Shown here: in pieces, positions 1 through 11,716 of the stretch
Layout: every line of letters begins with the position of its first letter
Position numbering within the stretch: the stretch's first letter is position 1
From: Timema cristinae
Taxonomy: Eukaryota > Arthropoda > Insecta > Phasmatodea > Timematidae
NCBI GenBank assembly: GCA_039000515.1
Contig: JBCFYV010001001.1
Coordinates: 755,830 to 819,829 of the forward strand
DNA length: 64,000 nucleotides
Direction: 5' to 3'
Notes under the pieces: generated by a model
The model's database searches: none
What the model was told of the DNA's origin: nothing
What the model saw: the letters and a program-made list of their open reading frames with translations, nothing else
Program-made: the position numbers and the translations under genes

Positions 1-526
1 CTAAGTTTATGATCATAAATCCCCTAGTTGTTTTCAAAATGTATCATGAACTAAAGGTAAACATTAGATTACCTAACGTCCTCATTGAGAACCTTAAGGA
101 ACCCGTCTACGTTCGAGCGTGACCAGCAAATAAAGTTAAACAGGGAATACAAAATAAAAATGGGAATACAAACCCATAATAAGGGAATAAAAGCCTGATT
201 AGGCCATGAACTACTAATTACTACTCCCTTCAAGAAGAGCTGACGTTCCCTCAGTAATACAAGACATAAAGTCGCCTCATAACAAAACAATTATATTAGG
301 GCGACTTGGAATAGTAGACCCCTACACAACTTAGCAGAACGTCAAAAAGATCACCATGCGACCACAAAATAATGGTTGAGCTATCAGAGTAGTACTCACT
401 TTACGTTGACTGTGTTAACACTTATACAACAAACTGTCTAGCTAAGCTAGCTCTGGCTGATCCAAAACACGGTTTGAGGCCGCACAAAGAAACTAAACCT
501 AGAGTGTTGATAATATATATATATAA

Positions 527-582
<56 letters not shown>

Positions 583-1234
583 CACTTGAAAAAGATTTGT
601 TCGGAAGGAACATATTGCCCTGTTATCTATCAACTGGCACACTTGGTCACATGAAACCAATAAACACCAATTACATTTTACATATAAAACCTATTTAAGG
701 TAGTCGGCAGAATCTTTAAGCGATCCACCACTTAAACTCCTAAATGTAGTCAATCTCATTACCAATGGAAAATTTTTTTAACCAGTATAATGACAGCAGT
801 AAACAGTAATCCCCGCAGGGATTTCAAACCTAAAATCCCAGTAGATGGACAGACAGTCCATATAGAGTAGATCGCGGCGCTAATGCTCAAAATAGATATT
901 CATGGAGTGGCGGGACGCTATCTGATGGGAAAACAACACATTAAAATAATAATACTGATACTTTTTAATACGATACCGGATACTCTTTTGGTAATAGACA
1001 AAATAACAAATGTTGAAAGAGAAGTAAAAAAATATGGCTAATTTGTCTAGAGACTTAATGAAATAATAATACTGATGTGTATGACAAAGAAGCTATGAAC
1101 GGACTCAAGATTGGTTTTTGAATGTTAAATATAATTTATTGTAATAGAATAAGAAACTTAAACTGAGTATTACCCCTATGTTATATTGTAGGAAATAGAC
1201 TTTAAGTAATGCTATATATTCCATCATAGCTTTA
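1..1234. other. AT-rich intergenic DNA with a TA microsatellite
   Basis: No gene is recognisable on either strand. The only marked structure is a TA dinucleotide microsatellite at about 509-578, with an interruption (ataataattata) near its start. The short open frame running through it encodes only repeating Tyr-Ile and is not a gene. The rest is unique-looking AT-rich sequence. Confidence 0.6.
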
Positions 1235-1236
1235 TA

Positions 1237-1480
1237 CAGGGTGGCCCACGAAAAGTAGACCGCCTCCTATATCCAGCAGATGCCTCACTCTGAATTGGAG
1301 GTCAATCCCCTTTCACCCATATTTTGACATGAAGTATGAGCAAGTGAACTGCTTGTCTAAAAGCTTTATTGACTCATTCTTCATGTCATCATATGGGTGG
1401 AAGGGGATTGACCTCCTCCAATTCAGAGTGAGGCGCCTGCTGGATATAGGAGGTGGGCTACTTTTCCGTGGGCCACCCTG
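1237..1480. mobile_element. Foldback MITE with ~100-bp inverted arms and TA target duplication
   Basis: The element begins CAGGGTGGCCCACG and ends CGTGGGCCACCCTG, flanked by TA on both sides (1235-1236 and 1481-1482). The arms, about 1237-1335 and 1380-1480, are near-perfect reverse complements around a ~45-bp loop, so most of the 244 bp can fold into one hairpin. TA duplication and CAGGG termini are typical of Tc1/mariner-type non-autonomous elements; that superfamily assignment is inference. It has no coding capacity of its own. Opposite-strand open frames of 77 and 79 codons here simply read through the hairpin. Confidence 0.85.
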
Positions 1481-1739
1481 TACTATAACATATATGTACG
1501 GAATTGAAGGTGAGGTACCAGCTGACAAGCACATTGTGCTTATCTGGACCATATTTAAGTGAATAAATATGTACTCCTGATAGAAAAATAACTACTACTA
1601 CTACTTCTACTAAACAATAATAAATTAGGTTTTTCCAAAACAAAACAATTCCCGGGAAAACTTTATGTTTTACATCTCTCGTTACAACTTGTAACCAATT
1701 AATTGTCTAGAAGTGACTAAATATGAATAGCTTTGCTCA

Positions 1740-2000
1740 TTAATTTTATTTTTGATCACCGCATCTCCCTATCCGTTCGGGTTGTACGAATATAATGTGC
1801 TAATTAAGTTAATGTATAAGATATTAGGAAGGTTGAATTTAGAGGAAGTGTACCCGCGTTTGCGAGAAGAGAGAGAGAGAAAGAGGAAAACCATTTAGGA
1901 AAAACTCTTTGACCGGGATCGAACCATTATCTCCCCGTCTTCGGCATTCTAGTCTATTGCGAGCATAGTGCCTTAAAAACATGCGTCCACCAAAGTGGAT
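1740..2000 (-). mobile_element. tRNA-derived SINE, family A
   Basis: Read on the minus strand, this has the family A order: tRNA-like head with a B-box-like motif (ggttcgatcccgg on the minus strand), a body with the cgcaaacgcgggtacacttcc segment, then the hairpin tail with ccgaacgg. The family reference copy is at 36345-36596. An impure GA run (about 1868-1885) interrupts the body. It has no coding capacity. Confidence 0.75.
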
Positions 2001-2035
2001 CAAATGTGCTAGTGAGGAGTACGATTTGACTTATA

Positions 2036-2173
2036 ATAAATGTACCCGAATTTGTGTTGAGAGATAGTGGAAAGCAATTTATGGAAAACCGTCCTCAGTA
2101 CACTCGATAGGAATATGAACACCAATATCCCCGTTATGACAGCCCAGTATATTGCGAGAATGACGCCTTAGAC
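2036..2173 (-). mobile_element. Truncated SINE, family A
   Basis: Shares the body and head of family A on the minus strand (acccgaatttgtgttgagag, then ctccccg-like and ccttagac segments) but lacks the hairpin tail, so it is 3' truncated or diverged. It lies directly beside the SINE at 1740-2000 in the same orientation and abuts a hAT MITE, which appears to have inserted at its head end. Confidence 0.55.
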
Positions 2174-2249
2174 CAGCGGTCAGCAACCTACGACCCCGGG
2201 CCATATCTGGCTCCCCGACCTTCAATATCAATAAGGTTGCCGACCCCTG
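2174..2249. mobile_element. Short hAT-type MITE
   Basis: A 76-bp element starting CAGCGGTCAGCAACCT and ending AGGTTGCCGACCCCTG, which are inverted copies of each other with few mismatches. The flanks CCTTAGAC (2166-2173) and CTTTAAAC (2250-2257) agree at 6 of 8 positions, as expected for an aged 8-bp hAT target duplication. CAGNGGTC...CAACC termini are typical of hAT elements. It is non-autonomous. Confidence 0.75.
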
Positions 2250-2257
2250 CTTTAAAC

Positions 2258-3660
2258 CATTCGATCATCTAATTAGGAAACTTGATTTTAATGAATTTAA
2301 ATAAATGAGTGTTATGGTTAAGACTTAGATAAAAACTTAATATTAGAAATATTAGGTAAAAGGTTATTATTATACACTGATGAATTAATGAAATGTTAAA
2401 TAATATTAAAAAATATGAAATTGATATACTTTAATGTTAAAAACCACTAAGCTGTGCTTGCAACAAGCATAAATATGTCAAGATAAGTTCAAAAAAATAT
2501 ATAATAACATAATCGACTACAGTTATTAGATCATAAGTTGACGACTAGTCGAAACATCACATATACAACATATTAAAATAATTAAAAATATCAAAAACAA
2601 AAATTGATGATAACACAAGTTTTTAATTCAAACACTGATATTGCATAGTTACATACAATTAATCTCGTAGGAATAGTTTCTTTAAAAGTGGTACAAAAGA
2701 ATGTAATTGTAAAGTCACGAATAAACTTTGGTTATTAAAATAAGCTAAGTGTAAGTGATTAAAATAAAGCCGATTCAATTCTCGACAACATGTTTCGGTA
2801 CGATTATACCATAATATATGGCTCAAAGTCGTCGTGCGGGTGAGGTGGTACACTAGTTGGTGTTACGACTGAAATGTTGAGGTAATTCTTCAAGCACCAT
2901 AATTTAGAAAATAAAAACTGTTCAATTTTGATTTCAGTCCGCCGCTTTCAACTACGTGCATTTTCAATAAACTGGAGGAAGACTTTAAAAATACTCCAAA
3001 AAGCATCAAAGAAACAGATTTTTTTGTAAGCTAGTTTTTGTGCGTTGACCCTATTCTAACTTGGATGGTTACCAGGAGAACATAATCCGGTAGGATGTCG
3101 CGACTGACCACAATCCGATTACGCTTGCTCGGTCAGTAATTCCTGGTGTATCAACCAGCTCCTTTACTACTGAAATGTCACATGAATGAGGAAGTAGGGG
3201 TTAAGGGGGTTTGTGGTCAAACGGGATTTTGTGTAGGTTTGTGAGGTCCATTACTTTCACGGTTTCATATTGTGGGAGGACATTGGAATAAGAGTCGCAA
3301 TCCAAGTTTTGATCTCCGCGTGTTAACTGTTGATTGGATGAATGTATCGGTTGATAAACGGGTTAATTTGTCAGCAAATAAATAGTTTTTTTTTTAATAA
3401 ATTATTTTATATGAATATTTAACTTGCGATTTTCAAATCAAGATGATTGTTTAGTGGCTGATTTATAGCCTGGGTTATCCTGTGGCAGCACATTTTGTAG
3501 TGTGGAGGAGAGTTGTAAACAAATTAAGGACCATAATTTCAAGTTTTTAAAAATGATTATGAAAAATTTTTTTTTGGCCAAAGTAAATCAAATATGGCTT
3601 TAGTAGATACGTTGAATTCAATTTTCTGCAACACGTTTCAGTGGCCTAAGGATATATATA
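2258..3660. other. Gene-free AT-rich stretch
   Basis: No recognisable coding sequence, RNA gene or repeat of known class. Composition is mostly AT-rich. A slightly more GC-balanced section at about 3040-3350 carries no open frame that I can assign. Confidence 0.5.
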
Positions 3661-3661
3661 A

Positions 3662-4064
3662 CAGGGTGTCTACCATCCGGGAAAACGGGAATTATCCGGG
3701 AATTTGAAGTGATCGGGAAAAAAACGGGAATAAGTCGGGAATTTGGTAAATCACAATAAAAATCCGGGAAAATGATTAACAGTAATCATTAAATCAGTAA
3801 ATTATGTCATTTTTTTTGTTTGTAGCTGTGTAATATATCTTTAATTCCTAGTAAACAATTTTAATACAAATTTTTAAAAATCATTCAAATTTTACATCTT
3901 ATTATTATTTATAAAAAAGATTAATAGAAAAACGATGGGGGTGGGGAGGGGGCGAGTTAGAAGGATGTGATATACTTTTTTTTTAGTCGGGAATTTTATG
4001 AAATGATCAGGGGAAATCAGGGAAAAGGTCGGGGATTTCATTGTCAAGTTGAGTAGACACCATG
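3662..4064. mobile_element. MITE with CAGGGTGTCTAC termini
   Basis: Begins CAGGGTGTCTACCATCC and ends GTAGACACCATG, the two ends being inverted copies. The right end is followed by TA; the left is preceded by TATA(A). The interior contains many variants of cgggaa(t/a) in both halves (about 3680-3770 and 3985-4035), as in a decayed foldback element. Shorter pieces with similar motifs lie at about 4620-4700 and 8880-8945. A 76-codon minus-strand frame inside it is not a gene. TA flanks suggest Tc1/mariner-type origin (inference). Confidence 0.65.
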
Positions 4065-4089
4065 TATAAGGTGTCACTATTTTAATAGA

Positions 4090-4277
4090 CTGGATTGACA
4101 ATGACGAAAATATCGGGTTCAAATCACGTTGGAATGTACCGGTAATTTTTTTTCCCTAAATGGTTTCCACTTCCTACGCAAGTGCGGTTACAATTCCTCT
4201 AAATTTGACCTTCTTCGTCCATAAAATATCAGCGTAATTACTACATATGTATACAATCCGAACGGTTAGCAAGACGC
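4090..4277 (+). mobile_element. SINE family A, head-truncated
   Basis: From the B-box-like cgggttcaaatcacg through the body (cctaaatggtttccac, acgcaagtgcggtt) to the tail ccgaacggttagcaagacgc. It sits about 25 bp after the MITE ending at 4064. The first part of the tRNA-like head is missing or unrecognisable. Confidence 0.65.
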
Positions 4278-4611
4278 AAAGTTAAAATAATATCCACACA
4301 TTGTAATTTCAATAGTTCTTGAATATTGGTCATTGGTATTATGTAATATGACAAAAACATTTATCTTCACTGAAATAGTTTACGTTCAAATTCCATTATT
4401 TTCATTACATATTATATTAAAAAAACTATTGAGTCTAGTATGTGTAGAAAAATAAACTGTTTCTACTCACGCAAGGTTTTATTTATTTCGAACAAAAAAG
4501 TTTGTTTTTTACAAACTGTACAAATACTAATCTTAACACACGCACACTTCTACTGTTCCTTAAGGCTCAGTTTTAGGAACAATGCCAGTTTAATGGTGAA
4601 CACATTCCCAA

Positions 4612-4705
4612 ATAATAATCAGTGTTGCCACTATTTTATTACTAACAGTTTCCCTGTATCTTACAGGTTTTCCAGAAGAAACTCCCGTTTTCCCGGAAAC
4701 TTCAT
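4612..4705. mobile_element. Possible fragment of the CAGGGTGTC MITE family
   Basis: Contains cagtgttgccac, tcttacaggttttccag and cgttttcccggaaacttc, resembling the cccggaa-rich interior of the element at 3662-4064 in the opposite sense. Both true ends are missing or unclear. The surrounding 93-codon open frame is therefore not counted as a gene. Confidence 0.3.
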
Positions 4706-4709
4706 TTAC

Positions 4710-5424
4710 ATAAAAGAGTAGTGAAATTTAATTTTTCACCAAACTAAGTGTGTAGTCATGTAACTTATGTTTAAAACCAGATGCTTTAAGATCAATAGAA
4801 TGTGTAATTGAAAAAGGAGTCAAGTCCATTGGTGTTAGTTCTGAGATATTCAATAAAAACTTAATTAATCGATAATATGTTGTTATTATATAGTTTTTTG
4901 GTGTTTATAAATTAGAATATAATTGAAGAAAACAATTTTATATGAAAAAATATGTTTAAAAAAGAAATTATACGTAAAAACAGCAATCATATTATAAGGA
5001 CTTAGACTCTTTTCCAAATTAAATTGAAAATTGAGAATGTACATAAGTATTTATTTTATAATTATTTTCTTTTCTTATGTTTATAAATAAATTAAGTTAT
5101 TTTATGCCAAGATATACTTTCATAGGTGTTTTTTCAACCCTTTAGGGGCCATAAAGTGCTAATTAATCGATGTTTTAATGTTCTTTTGTAATGATAAAAA
5201 CAATAGATATTAATATTATACAATCAAATAACATGTTTTATCTATTAATATTGGTTTTAAGCGACATTGTGCCACTTGTTTGTATTTAGTTCATTAGTGA
5301 CCTTTGTTGCCATGCTAGTATTGATTGGTAAAATCCTAAATATTCAGAAGGAATGTAGCGTAGTACCAGTCATGGTTGAACTGTGTTCAAACTGAGAAAA
5401 AGAAGCTATACCAAAATTATTATT
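4710..5424. other. Gene-free AT-rich stretch
   Basis: Very AT-rich sequence with no assigned repeat, RNA gene or coding sequence. It separates the upstream transposon cluster from the DUF7869-type remnant. Confidence 0.5.
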
Positions 5425-6625
5425 TTTTATTTATAGGTACTGCTCTGCCTATAGTTTCTATAGAAAGAGGGCCACCATGTTTTGAAAGCCAGTACATCAT
5501 CTGTGTCAACCATATTAACCGTAAACTTTCCTCTAAAACTTGTTTTGATTATCATTTCAATGTATTCTTTTGGAGTGTACACCCGATCTACTTTTCTTAT
5601 TAGCCTTTTTTACCCACACCAAAATCTCTGTCAGAGGGAATATATGAGTGCCCTCGAACTGAAATCTCCCCAAGTCAGTTAATGTCATACACAGTCTTAC
5701 AACTGTGTGGTTCCGGTTTTGTCCACTACATCCATCAGAAAATATATGTAGCCCATTCACAACACTAGGTATTTATTTATTGATATAATCTAGAAGAAAG
5801 GAGCAAACTTCATTAGCTCCTTATTTGCTACACCCTTACGATAAACATAAAACCGCGAATTCTCTGTTTTGAGGTCATGAATATTAAATGCATCAACCTA
5901 CATCTGTCTATTATAAAGAATCTCTTGTACTGGAATATTCAGGAGGTGAAGATTTTGCATTAAATCAAAGCATACAGCAGAAACACACTCATCACGTCTG
6001 CATTGCTTCTCAATTTCATTCATCTTTTTGTAAAACTCTTTTCTACGTCTTTTTGTGAACAAGAAGTTCTGCAACAGCTGCTCGTTTAGCTGCATCATTC
6101 AAGTGTGGACTCTTTATCTTGATTGACAATTCCTCACATGTACAGCATGTGTTGATCTGGGGTCTTTCAAAACGATATGAAAAAATTGTCATGAAAATAC
6201 ATGGCATAGAATTTGTAAGAAATATTTGAATTTGCATGTGTTTCTTTAAACAGAGAATGCACCACTTTTACTGTTAGGCGAGCATCAAGGTAAGTGATAT
6301 CACGTCCTCCATAATGTGTTTCTTTTGCAGGAAATGAAAGAATATGATTGTGAATTTTTAACAATTCTTTTGCCTGGAACAGCTCTAGATTTAGATTTTT
6401 TTCCCCCTTTGGTCTGATGGTGACTTGCCAAGTGTAAGAAGTTTACACAACCACTCAACACGTTTTGTTGTTGTTCCATGCAAGCTTAAAAATGCTGCTT
6501 TGCAGATTTGCCTCCGATGTGAGTTCACCACCACATGATAATGAAAATATGATTTACTTCCTTCCTTACGTGGCCTATGTCTTTTTACCGGTGAACAGTC
6601 AATCAAACCTGAAGGTATAAGTCTT
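5425..6625 (-). pseudogene. Decayed DUF7869-type (transposon-associated) protein
   Basis: Successive minus-strand frames spell one protein in order. The N-terminal part (6606 to ~6391) has CSPVKRHRPRKEG, an ICKAAFLSLHG segment and GKSPSDQRGK. Next come HNHILSFPAKETHYGG and YLDARLTVKVVHSLF (6364-6240), then NTCCTCEELSIKIKSPHLND (~6150-6090), CFDLMQNLHLL (~5960), and LHIFSDGCSGQNRNHTVVR (5757-5700). The next frame continues GVYTPKEYIEMI-like sequence and ends TWWPSFYRNYRQ with a TAA at about 5425. The order and motifs match the DUF7869 family common in arthropod and cnidarian genomes (family name from memory). At least three frameshifts and several stops break it. The N-terminus appears missing: roughly 390 residues compared with ~600 in full members. 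I infer a dead mobile-element-linked gene. Confidence 0.8.
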
Positions 6626-6824
6626 GAGCATTTTTTGTTTCAATATAATTTAGTTTACTGATCACATCAGCCTATACAATACCATCAAGCAGTTATTACT
6701 ATATCTGTGAAAGAGAGGGAAAGGCTATTTCAACCTTCTATTTTCGAGATATATTATGTTAGGTAGAAGGGCATAGCAAAGTTAACTTAGAATATTACTA
6801 TTATGTTGCTAAATTTGAAAAAAA

Positions 6825-6905
6825 TATACCTGGACATGGAATTGAGCCCAGGACCCTTAGCTTAAGTGCTCCAATGCTCTTACCACTGAACTATTCGAAA
6901 CTTAC
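6825..6905 (-). other. tRNA-like sequence (SINE head or tRNA pseudogene)
   Basis: On the minus strand it reads gaatagttcagtggtaagag (A-box-like) and, after an anticodon-arm-sized gap, gggtcctgggctcaattcc (B-box-like), then a run of T. The acceptor and anticodon stems do not pair well, so a functional tRNA is unlikely. Confidence 0.5.
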
Positions 6906-6909
6906 CTTC

Positions 6910-9257
6910 ATTTCCATATTGTAAGCCTCGTATGTTTATAGTTCAAATAAACTTGCTTTTTAATTTTCACAATACGCTTTAAAACAAAAAGATAAATAAA
7001 TAAGATAACTTTGAATATCATTTAATTTGCTTTTTGGCTACACAGTGCAGTGAGCATAAAAACACTTTGCATTATTCATTGCGTCCAAAATACGTATAAT
7101 GTGGGCAACCACGATACGTATGGTTGGTTTTATTCACAGCCATATTACTTTTTAAACAACGTGTTACTTCAAGTAAGACTCAAGGAAAAAACTAAATTAA
7201 TTTACGAATAAAAAAAAATTAAATATATGTACTCACCTTAGTTGTATTAACAGATATATTGTCAATTTTTATTATCTTTTATAAAATTACATAGTTTTAG
7301 GTCATTAATAGACAACACACCAGGACTTAAGGTGGGTCGCCTCAATAAGCGATTAACTGCCACGCAGACGTTCATTTCTAGCAGAATATTTAGTTATACG
7401 ATGCATCATATCAAAATATGGTTCACGCCAAAACAAGGATCAACAGGGCTCTTTTCCCTTAACAAACCTAATATGAAAAAAAATGTGTGAAAATGTAACA
7501 TCATCTCATTTTAAACTACTGTTTATGCATACTTTTGGAACTATGAGACTGGAAAAGAGCTCTAGCTAGTATGACAAATACAGTGGTTTTTTTTTTTGAT
7601 AGGCCAACAACATCAAAATAATATTTGTCAACTAACAGAAAGCAATCCTCTTTACCTTGAGATAAGAAATTTTGTAGTTTTCTTTCCTTCTCTTTTATTG
7701 ACACAACAAAGGGTGTTTGTAGTTGACGGGTAAAAGGGAGTATATGCTTAGGCAGAATACTAAATAGTTCCAGAAAACGATACAGACTATAAATTTAAAG
7801 CTGTGTGGCCTGACAGCGATTGATACTTTCTCTCTGACCAAGGCGGTTGCCTTAAGCGCAATGATACAACTTTGTAAAATTGGAATATCGAAAAAGGTAC
7901 ATTCTGCTTTTTGATATTTGATTTCACCTCATCTTAGTAGCCACATGAGATATAGTTATATGTATTATTAATTACGCTATTATGGTAGGGATGAGAACAT
8001 ATAATTTGATATAAAATATTACCGCATTTGCTGTGAAAAAGAGTGGGAAAACATTTAGAAAAAAAAACACCTTCAGTACAGTCTACGGGAGATTTGAAAT
8101 CTGGCCTCCTCGTTATTGACAAGTCAGAGTAAATTATCTGGATATTTAGAACCAAGTGCCTACCGTCGTGGCTGTTACGTGTTTCTGAGACTAAGTGATT
8201 AGTTTAAGTATAGAGTAAACTATGTGCCGGAATAATCTTGTCTTCAAAATTTAATTTAAATCTATATATAAACCAAATTTGCCTACTATAAAACATATTG
8301 TGATGGTATTCTAGTGGTATTTCGTCAAGTGAGTATTGGAAAAGGGGTCCAGCAGAGCTATGTTTTAAAAGTCCCCGACTTTTCCAGCTAATATATATAA
8401 ATATATATTTATATAAACACTATTTTACTAAGATCGAAACTTTATGTAATATTTTTAATCACATATAAATTGTGTCATTCTATTAAGGATTTAAGATTCC
8501 AGCCTAAAAGAATAGGTGGTTCGATCTAAGTTAGATTTCAGTGAGATCATATAACCACCATTAAAAGATTTCTTCACACCAGTACAGTTTAAAATTGTTA
8601 TGAGACACACTTCTTTCACTAAGGTAATCGAATTCTCACGTATGCGCATAGCCATGACTAAACTTTGGCTACAGACTCACAGTAGAGGGTTGGAGAGGCG
8701 ACACTAAAATCACATGTTGAGAATTGATATTAGAATGCACAACGTGTGATTAAAGAGAATCGCGGTGTGTATTAGCTGTATGAAAATGGTGATTTTGACT
8801 ATATATAAATAAAATAAAAGTTGCATGTTTTTTTTTATAGAGAATATGTAAGGATTTCAAGATTAAAAAAACAAAAACCTGAACTTTCCTCTGGCCAAGA
8901 AAATTCCCTTACATCTCCATGTTTTGAAAGGTAACTGGACACCCTGTAGAACAACGTTTGCAAACTAGAGTTAGTTGGTCGGGCGGTGTTGGAACGATGT
9001 ATTAAACTAGCCCGGCGATGTATAGTTGAAGGAGAAGTTGATACTGGGTTAAGACCGTTGTTTGAGGTAGGTGGTGTTAACCCTTGAATTAGTGAGATAT
9101 AATATTGCAGGCTACAATTTGTTGCTAATAATCTTTTTTATTTAGATTTAGGGTGGAATGGAGGGAACATGAACTAGTATTTTGTCAGGTTTCATTAAAA
9201 AAAGTAATACAATTTTATTTTTAAATGCCAGATAAGGTTTTACTGTTAGGGATTCGA
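6910..9257. other. Gene-free AT-rich stretch
   Basis: No identifiable gene. At 8880-8945 there is a short piece ending ctggacaccctgta, which matches an end of the CAGGGTGTC MITE family in reverse orientation; the matching other end is not seen. AT-rich short inverted motifs occur at 8392-8420. Scattered open frames of 60-75 codons have low-complexity composition and no recognisable motifs. Confidence 0.5.
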
Positions 9258-9490
9258 CTCTAATGTTTGTAGAAACTAGTGTGTCTTTGATGTCCTATTG
9301 ATAATTTATCTATAATGTTTATAGAAGTTAGTGTATAATTGATTTTCTTTTTTACTGTAGAAACTACTGTTATAATGATGCCCTTTTGATAAGTTGTCTA
9401 TTGTGTTTGTAGAAACTAGTGTTATATTGATGTCCTCTTGATGATTTGTCTATAATGTTTGTAGACACTAGTGTTTTGCTGATGTCCTTT
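9258..9490. repeat. Diverged tandem repeat, ~55-60-bp unit
   Basis: About four units built on tgtttgtagaaactagtgt ... gatgtcc(t)ttgataa-ttgtctataa. Units start near 9262, 9315, 9355, 9408 and 9458, with insertions and substitutions among them. It directly precedes a more GC-balanced region. Confidence 0.7.
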
Positions 9491-9960
9491 TGGATCTGTT
9501 AGAATTTCTGACAAGCCTAATTTAAATGCGATCTCCGTCCTATTAGGGCTAGGATGATATCCTGTTAAGAATACTAACCTCTCCTTTGGAAACCTTCTCG
9601 CCTGTCGAACCCTCCCTTCCTTTCGCAGGACGTTGAAATATATCCCGTGACACCTCCCTCTCTCAATTCCGTTGAGGTATAATATTGGCTCTAGACTCGG
9701 GTACTTCCTTAGCGCCACCTAGAAACAAAGGGGGGCTCACAGAGGTACAATGGCGGAATGGAACAAAGATCTAGAAGCGAAGAAAAGAACGGCAGGACAA
9801 TGATGTCTCATGAACCATAACGGTGACGCCAAGATGAAGGGGGAAGTGTTGAATTGGCCACATCTCCTTCAAATCACAATGGAAGGGGTTAGTGGTTTTA
9901 AAAAGGATGGATCTTGCATTGAAGCTTTGAATTACTTATATAAGCCTATAGAAGTTTTTA
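9491..9960. other. GC-balanced stretch, unidentified open frame on minus strand
   Basis: A minus-strand open frame (9422-9718, 98 codons) is rich in Arg and Pro and includes RQARRFPKERLVFLTGYHPS. I do not recognise it. Its C-terminal third runs into the tandem repeat at 9258-9490, which argues against a real gene end there. The plus strand also stays partly open (tggcggaatggaacaaag...). It could be a relic of an exon or of a mobile element; nothing visible decides it. Confidence 0.2.
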
Positions 9961-10219
9961 ATAATAAATTTTAATTGTTCGTCATTCATTTAGAAAGAGA
10001 ACAAAAATTTATATAGGATGTTTGCATTCACATTTTAAGAGTTTTCAATAATGAGGCTAAAAAAATAAGTGACTTAAACTCTACTATAATAAGATATTAT
10101 AATAGGTACGATCAATTTACCCTGAAAGTTACAGTCCGATTTTAATAGAAAAATACTTTTTGAAAATAGTCTACAAACTTTTTTTTGTCAACAATTATAT
10201 TATATTATTAGTATTATAT

Positions 10220-11040
10220 ATAAAGACGAAAGCTCTGGACTGATTGACTCATCACCATATTTCACGGATCCCTGAACCTAGAATCTTAAAATTTTGCAGG
10301 AAGTCCCTTCAGTCCGTAGGCATTAGGTAAGAAGGGATTTTGCGAAATTCATCCCCTAAAAGGGTTGAAAAGATAGGATTTTTCCGAAACCTCTTAAACA
10401 TGAAATTTGCCTGAGGGTTCTTAATTAAAATCGAAGATAGAAGTATTCGACGAATTTTTGATATTAGCCTCCTAAGGGGTGAAAATGGGGTAATAACTTT
10501 ATTGATAAGCACGCATATCTTTGAAACAATTTAAGATAGAAACTTGAGACTAAGGGAAAATACTCCTCTTAAAAAATAAAGAAATACAGGTTTGACAGTT
10601 TTGCGAAACAATCACTCAAGAGGGTGAATGAGGAAGGGGTTGGTTTTTTCTATCTGAAACCACTTAAGCTCTAAGGGTGAAACTCGGGGAAAATACTCTT
10701 CTTAAAAACAAATAAATGTGTGTTCAACGGTTTTTGAGAAAATAAACAAACGTGTCAAAGGGGGAAGGGGTGCGTTTTAGAAATACCGCTATCTCTTTGA
10801 AACCGCTTAATCTAGAAACGTGAAACTCGGGAAATATACTCTGTTTAAAAAGAAATAAGTGTTCGACGGTTTAAAAAAACAACCCCTATCTGGACGAGTA
10901 AATGGAGAGCGTATGGGTTTTCAAGTTGAGCTATATCTCTTTAACCAGTAAACGTAGAGATGTGAAATTTAACAAGAATATTCACAACTACTTTCCAATG
11001 TGATAGAAAACTTATAGCTAAAAAAAAAGTATGTTGGAAA
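10220..11040. repeat. Diverged tandem array, ~130-150-bp unit
   Basis: Five to six degenerate units, each with a (c)tttgaaac-(c)gcttaa core, then a gtgaaactcgg-like segment, then atactc(c)tcttaaaaa-aaataa, then tt(c)gacggttttgc and a purine-rich ggggtgaa(a)tggggt stretch. Clear units lie near 10510-10650, 10655-10790 and 10795-10920; weaker ones near 10300-10500 and 10925-11040. The array starts with ctctggactgattgactcatcacc. It is non-coding. Confidence 0.65.
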
Positions 11041-11716
11041 AAAGAGGTTGGGGGTTTTCAACATTTTACCAAACTAATACAAACACTTTATAACATTTTA
11101 TTAGCTATAAGAAAATATTTATTTTTAAATAGAGATTGTAGAAATGGAGTTGATTTCCATGCTCTTTGGTGAGCGGTGTTGTTTCTTTTTTCTCAATATG
11201 TACATTATTAAATTACATGAATGTTCTTTGGTGGAATATGCTGTTCTCTTTCCCTTCAAGATTCTTCAATAATGTTTATTGTTTAGTTTAATTTATATAA
11301 AGTTTGTGCATTAATTTTTGTTTTGCAATGTAAAATTATTTTTATAATGGTTTGTATATAAAGGTTTCTACTTGGTCAGCAAGAAAGTTTTTGTGGTGCG
11401 GTACGATTTAGGATTTGGATTTAAGGTTATTCAACAGTTTGTTATAATTTTGTGTAATGGAGATCGAAAATATCTTGGTGGATGGTATTGGGTGCCTAAA
11501 CGTGTTGTGCGTTTGAATCGGTGATGGAGGATATATTTTTTTACGCGTTATCATACTCCGTGTTTGGCCATGAGCTGTGATACCAGATAGTAGAGACCAT
11601 ATATCTGAGAATTGGGACAGATTTCAGATGTTTATCATGGATAATAAGGGAAAAACTTTGTCAGCAAGGAGACGTACTGTGTTGAAATGTCGAAGCTTAG
11701 CGCCTATGATAGCCTA
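11041..11716. other. Gene-free AT-rich stretch
   Basis: No gene identified. A 105-codon plus-strand frame (11577-11894) begins here, but more than half of it lies inside the MITE at 11717-11951, so I do not call it. Confidence 0.5.

Noticed and set aside
474..698. 74-codon open frame over the TA microsatellite
   Set aside because: The central third is Tyr-Ile repeats from TA runs; no domain or gene context.
1313..1562. Opposing 77-79-codon frames
   Set aside because: They read the two arms of the foldback MITE at 1237-1480.
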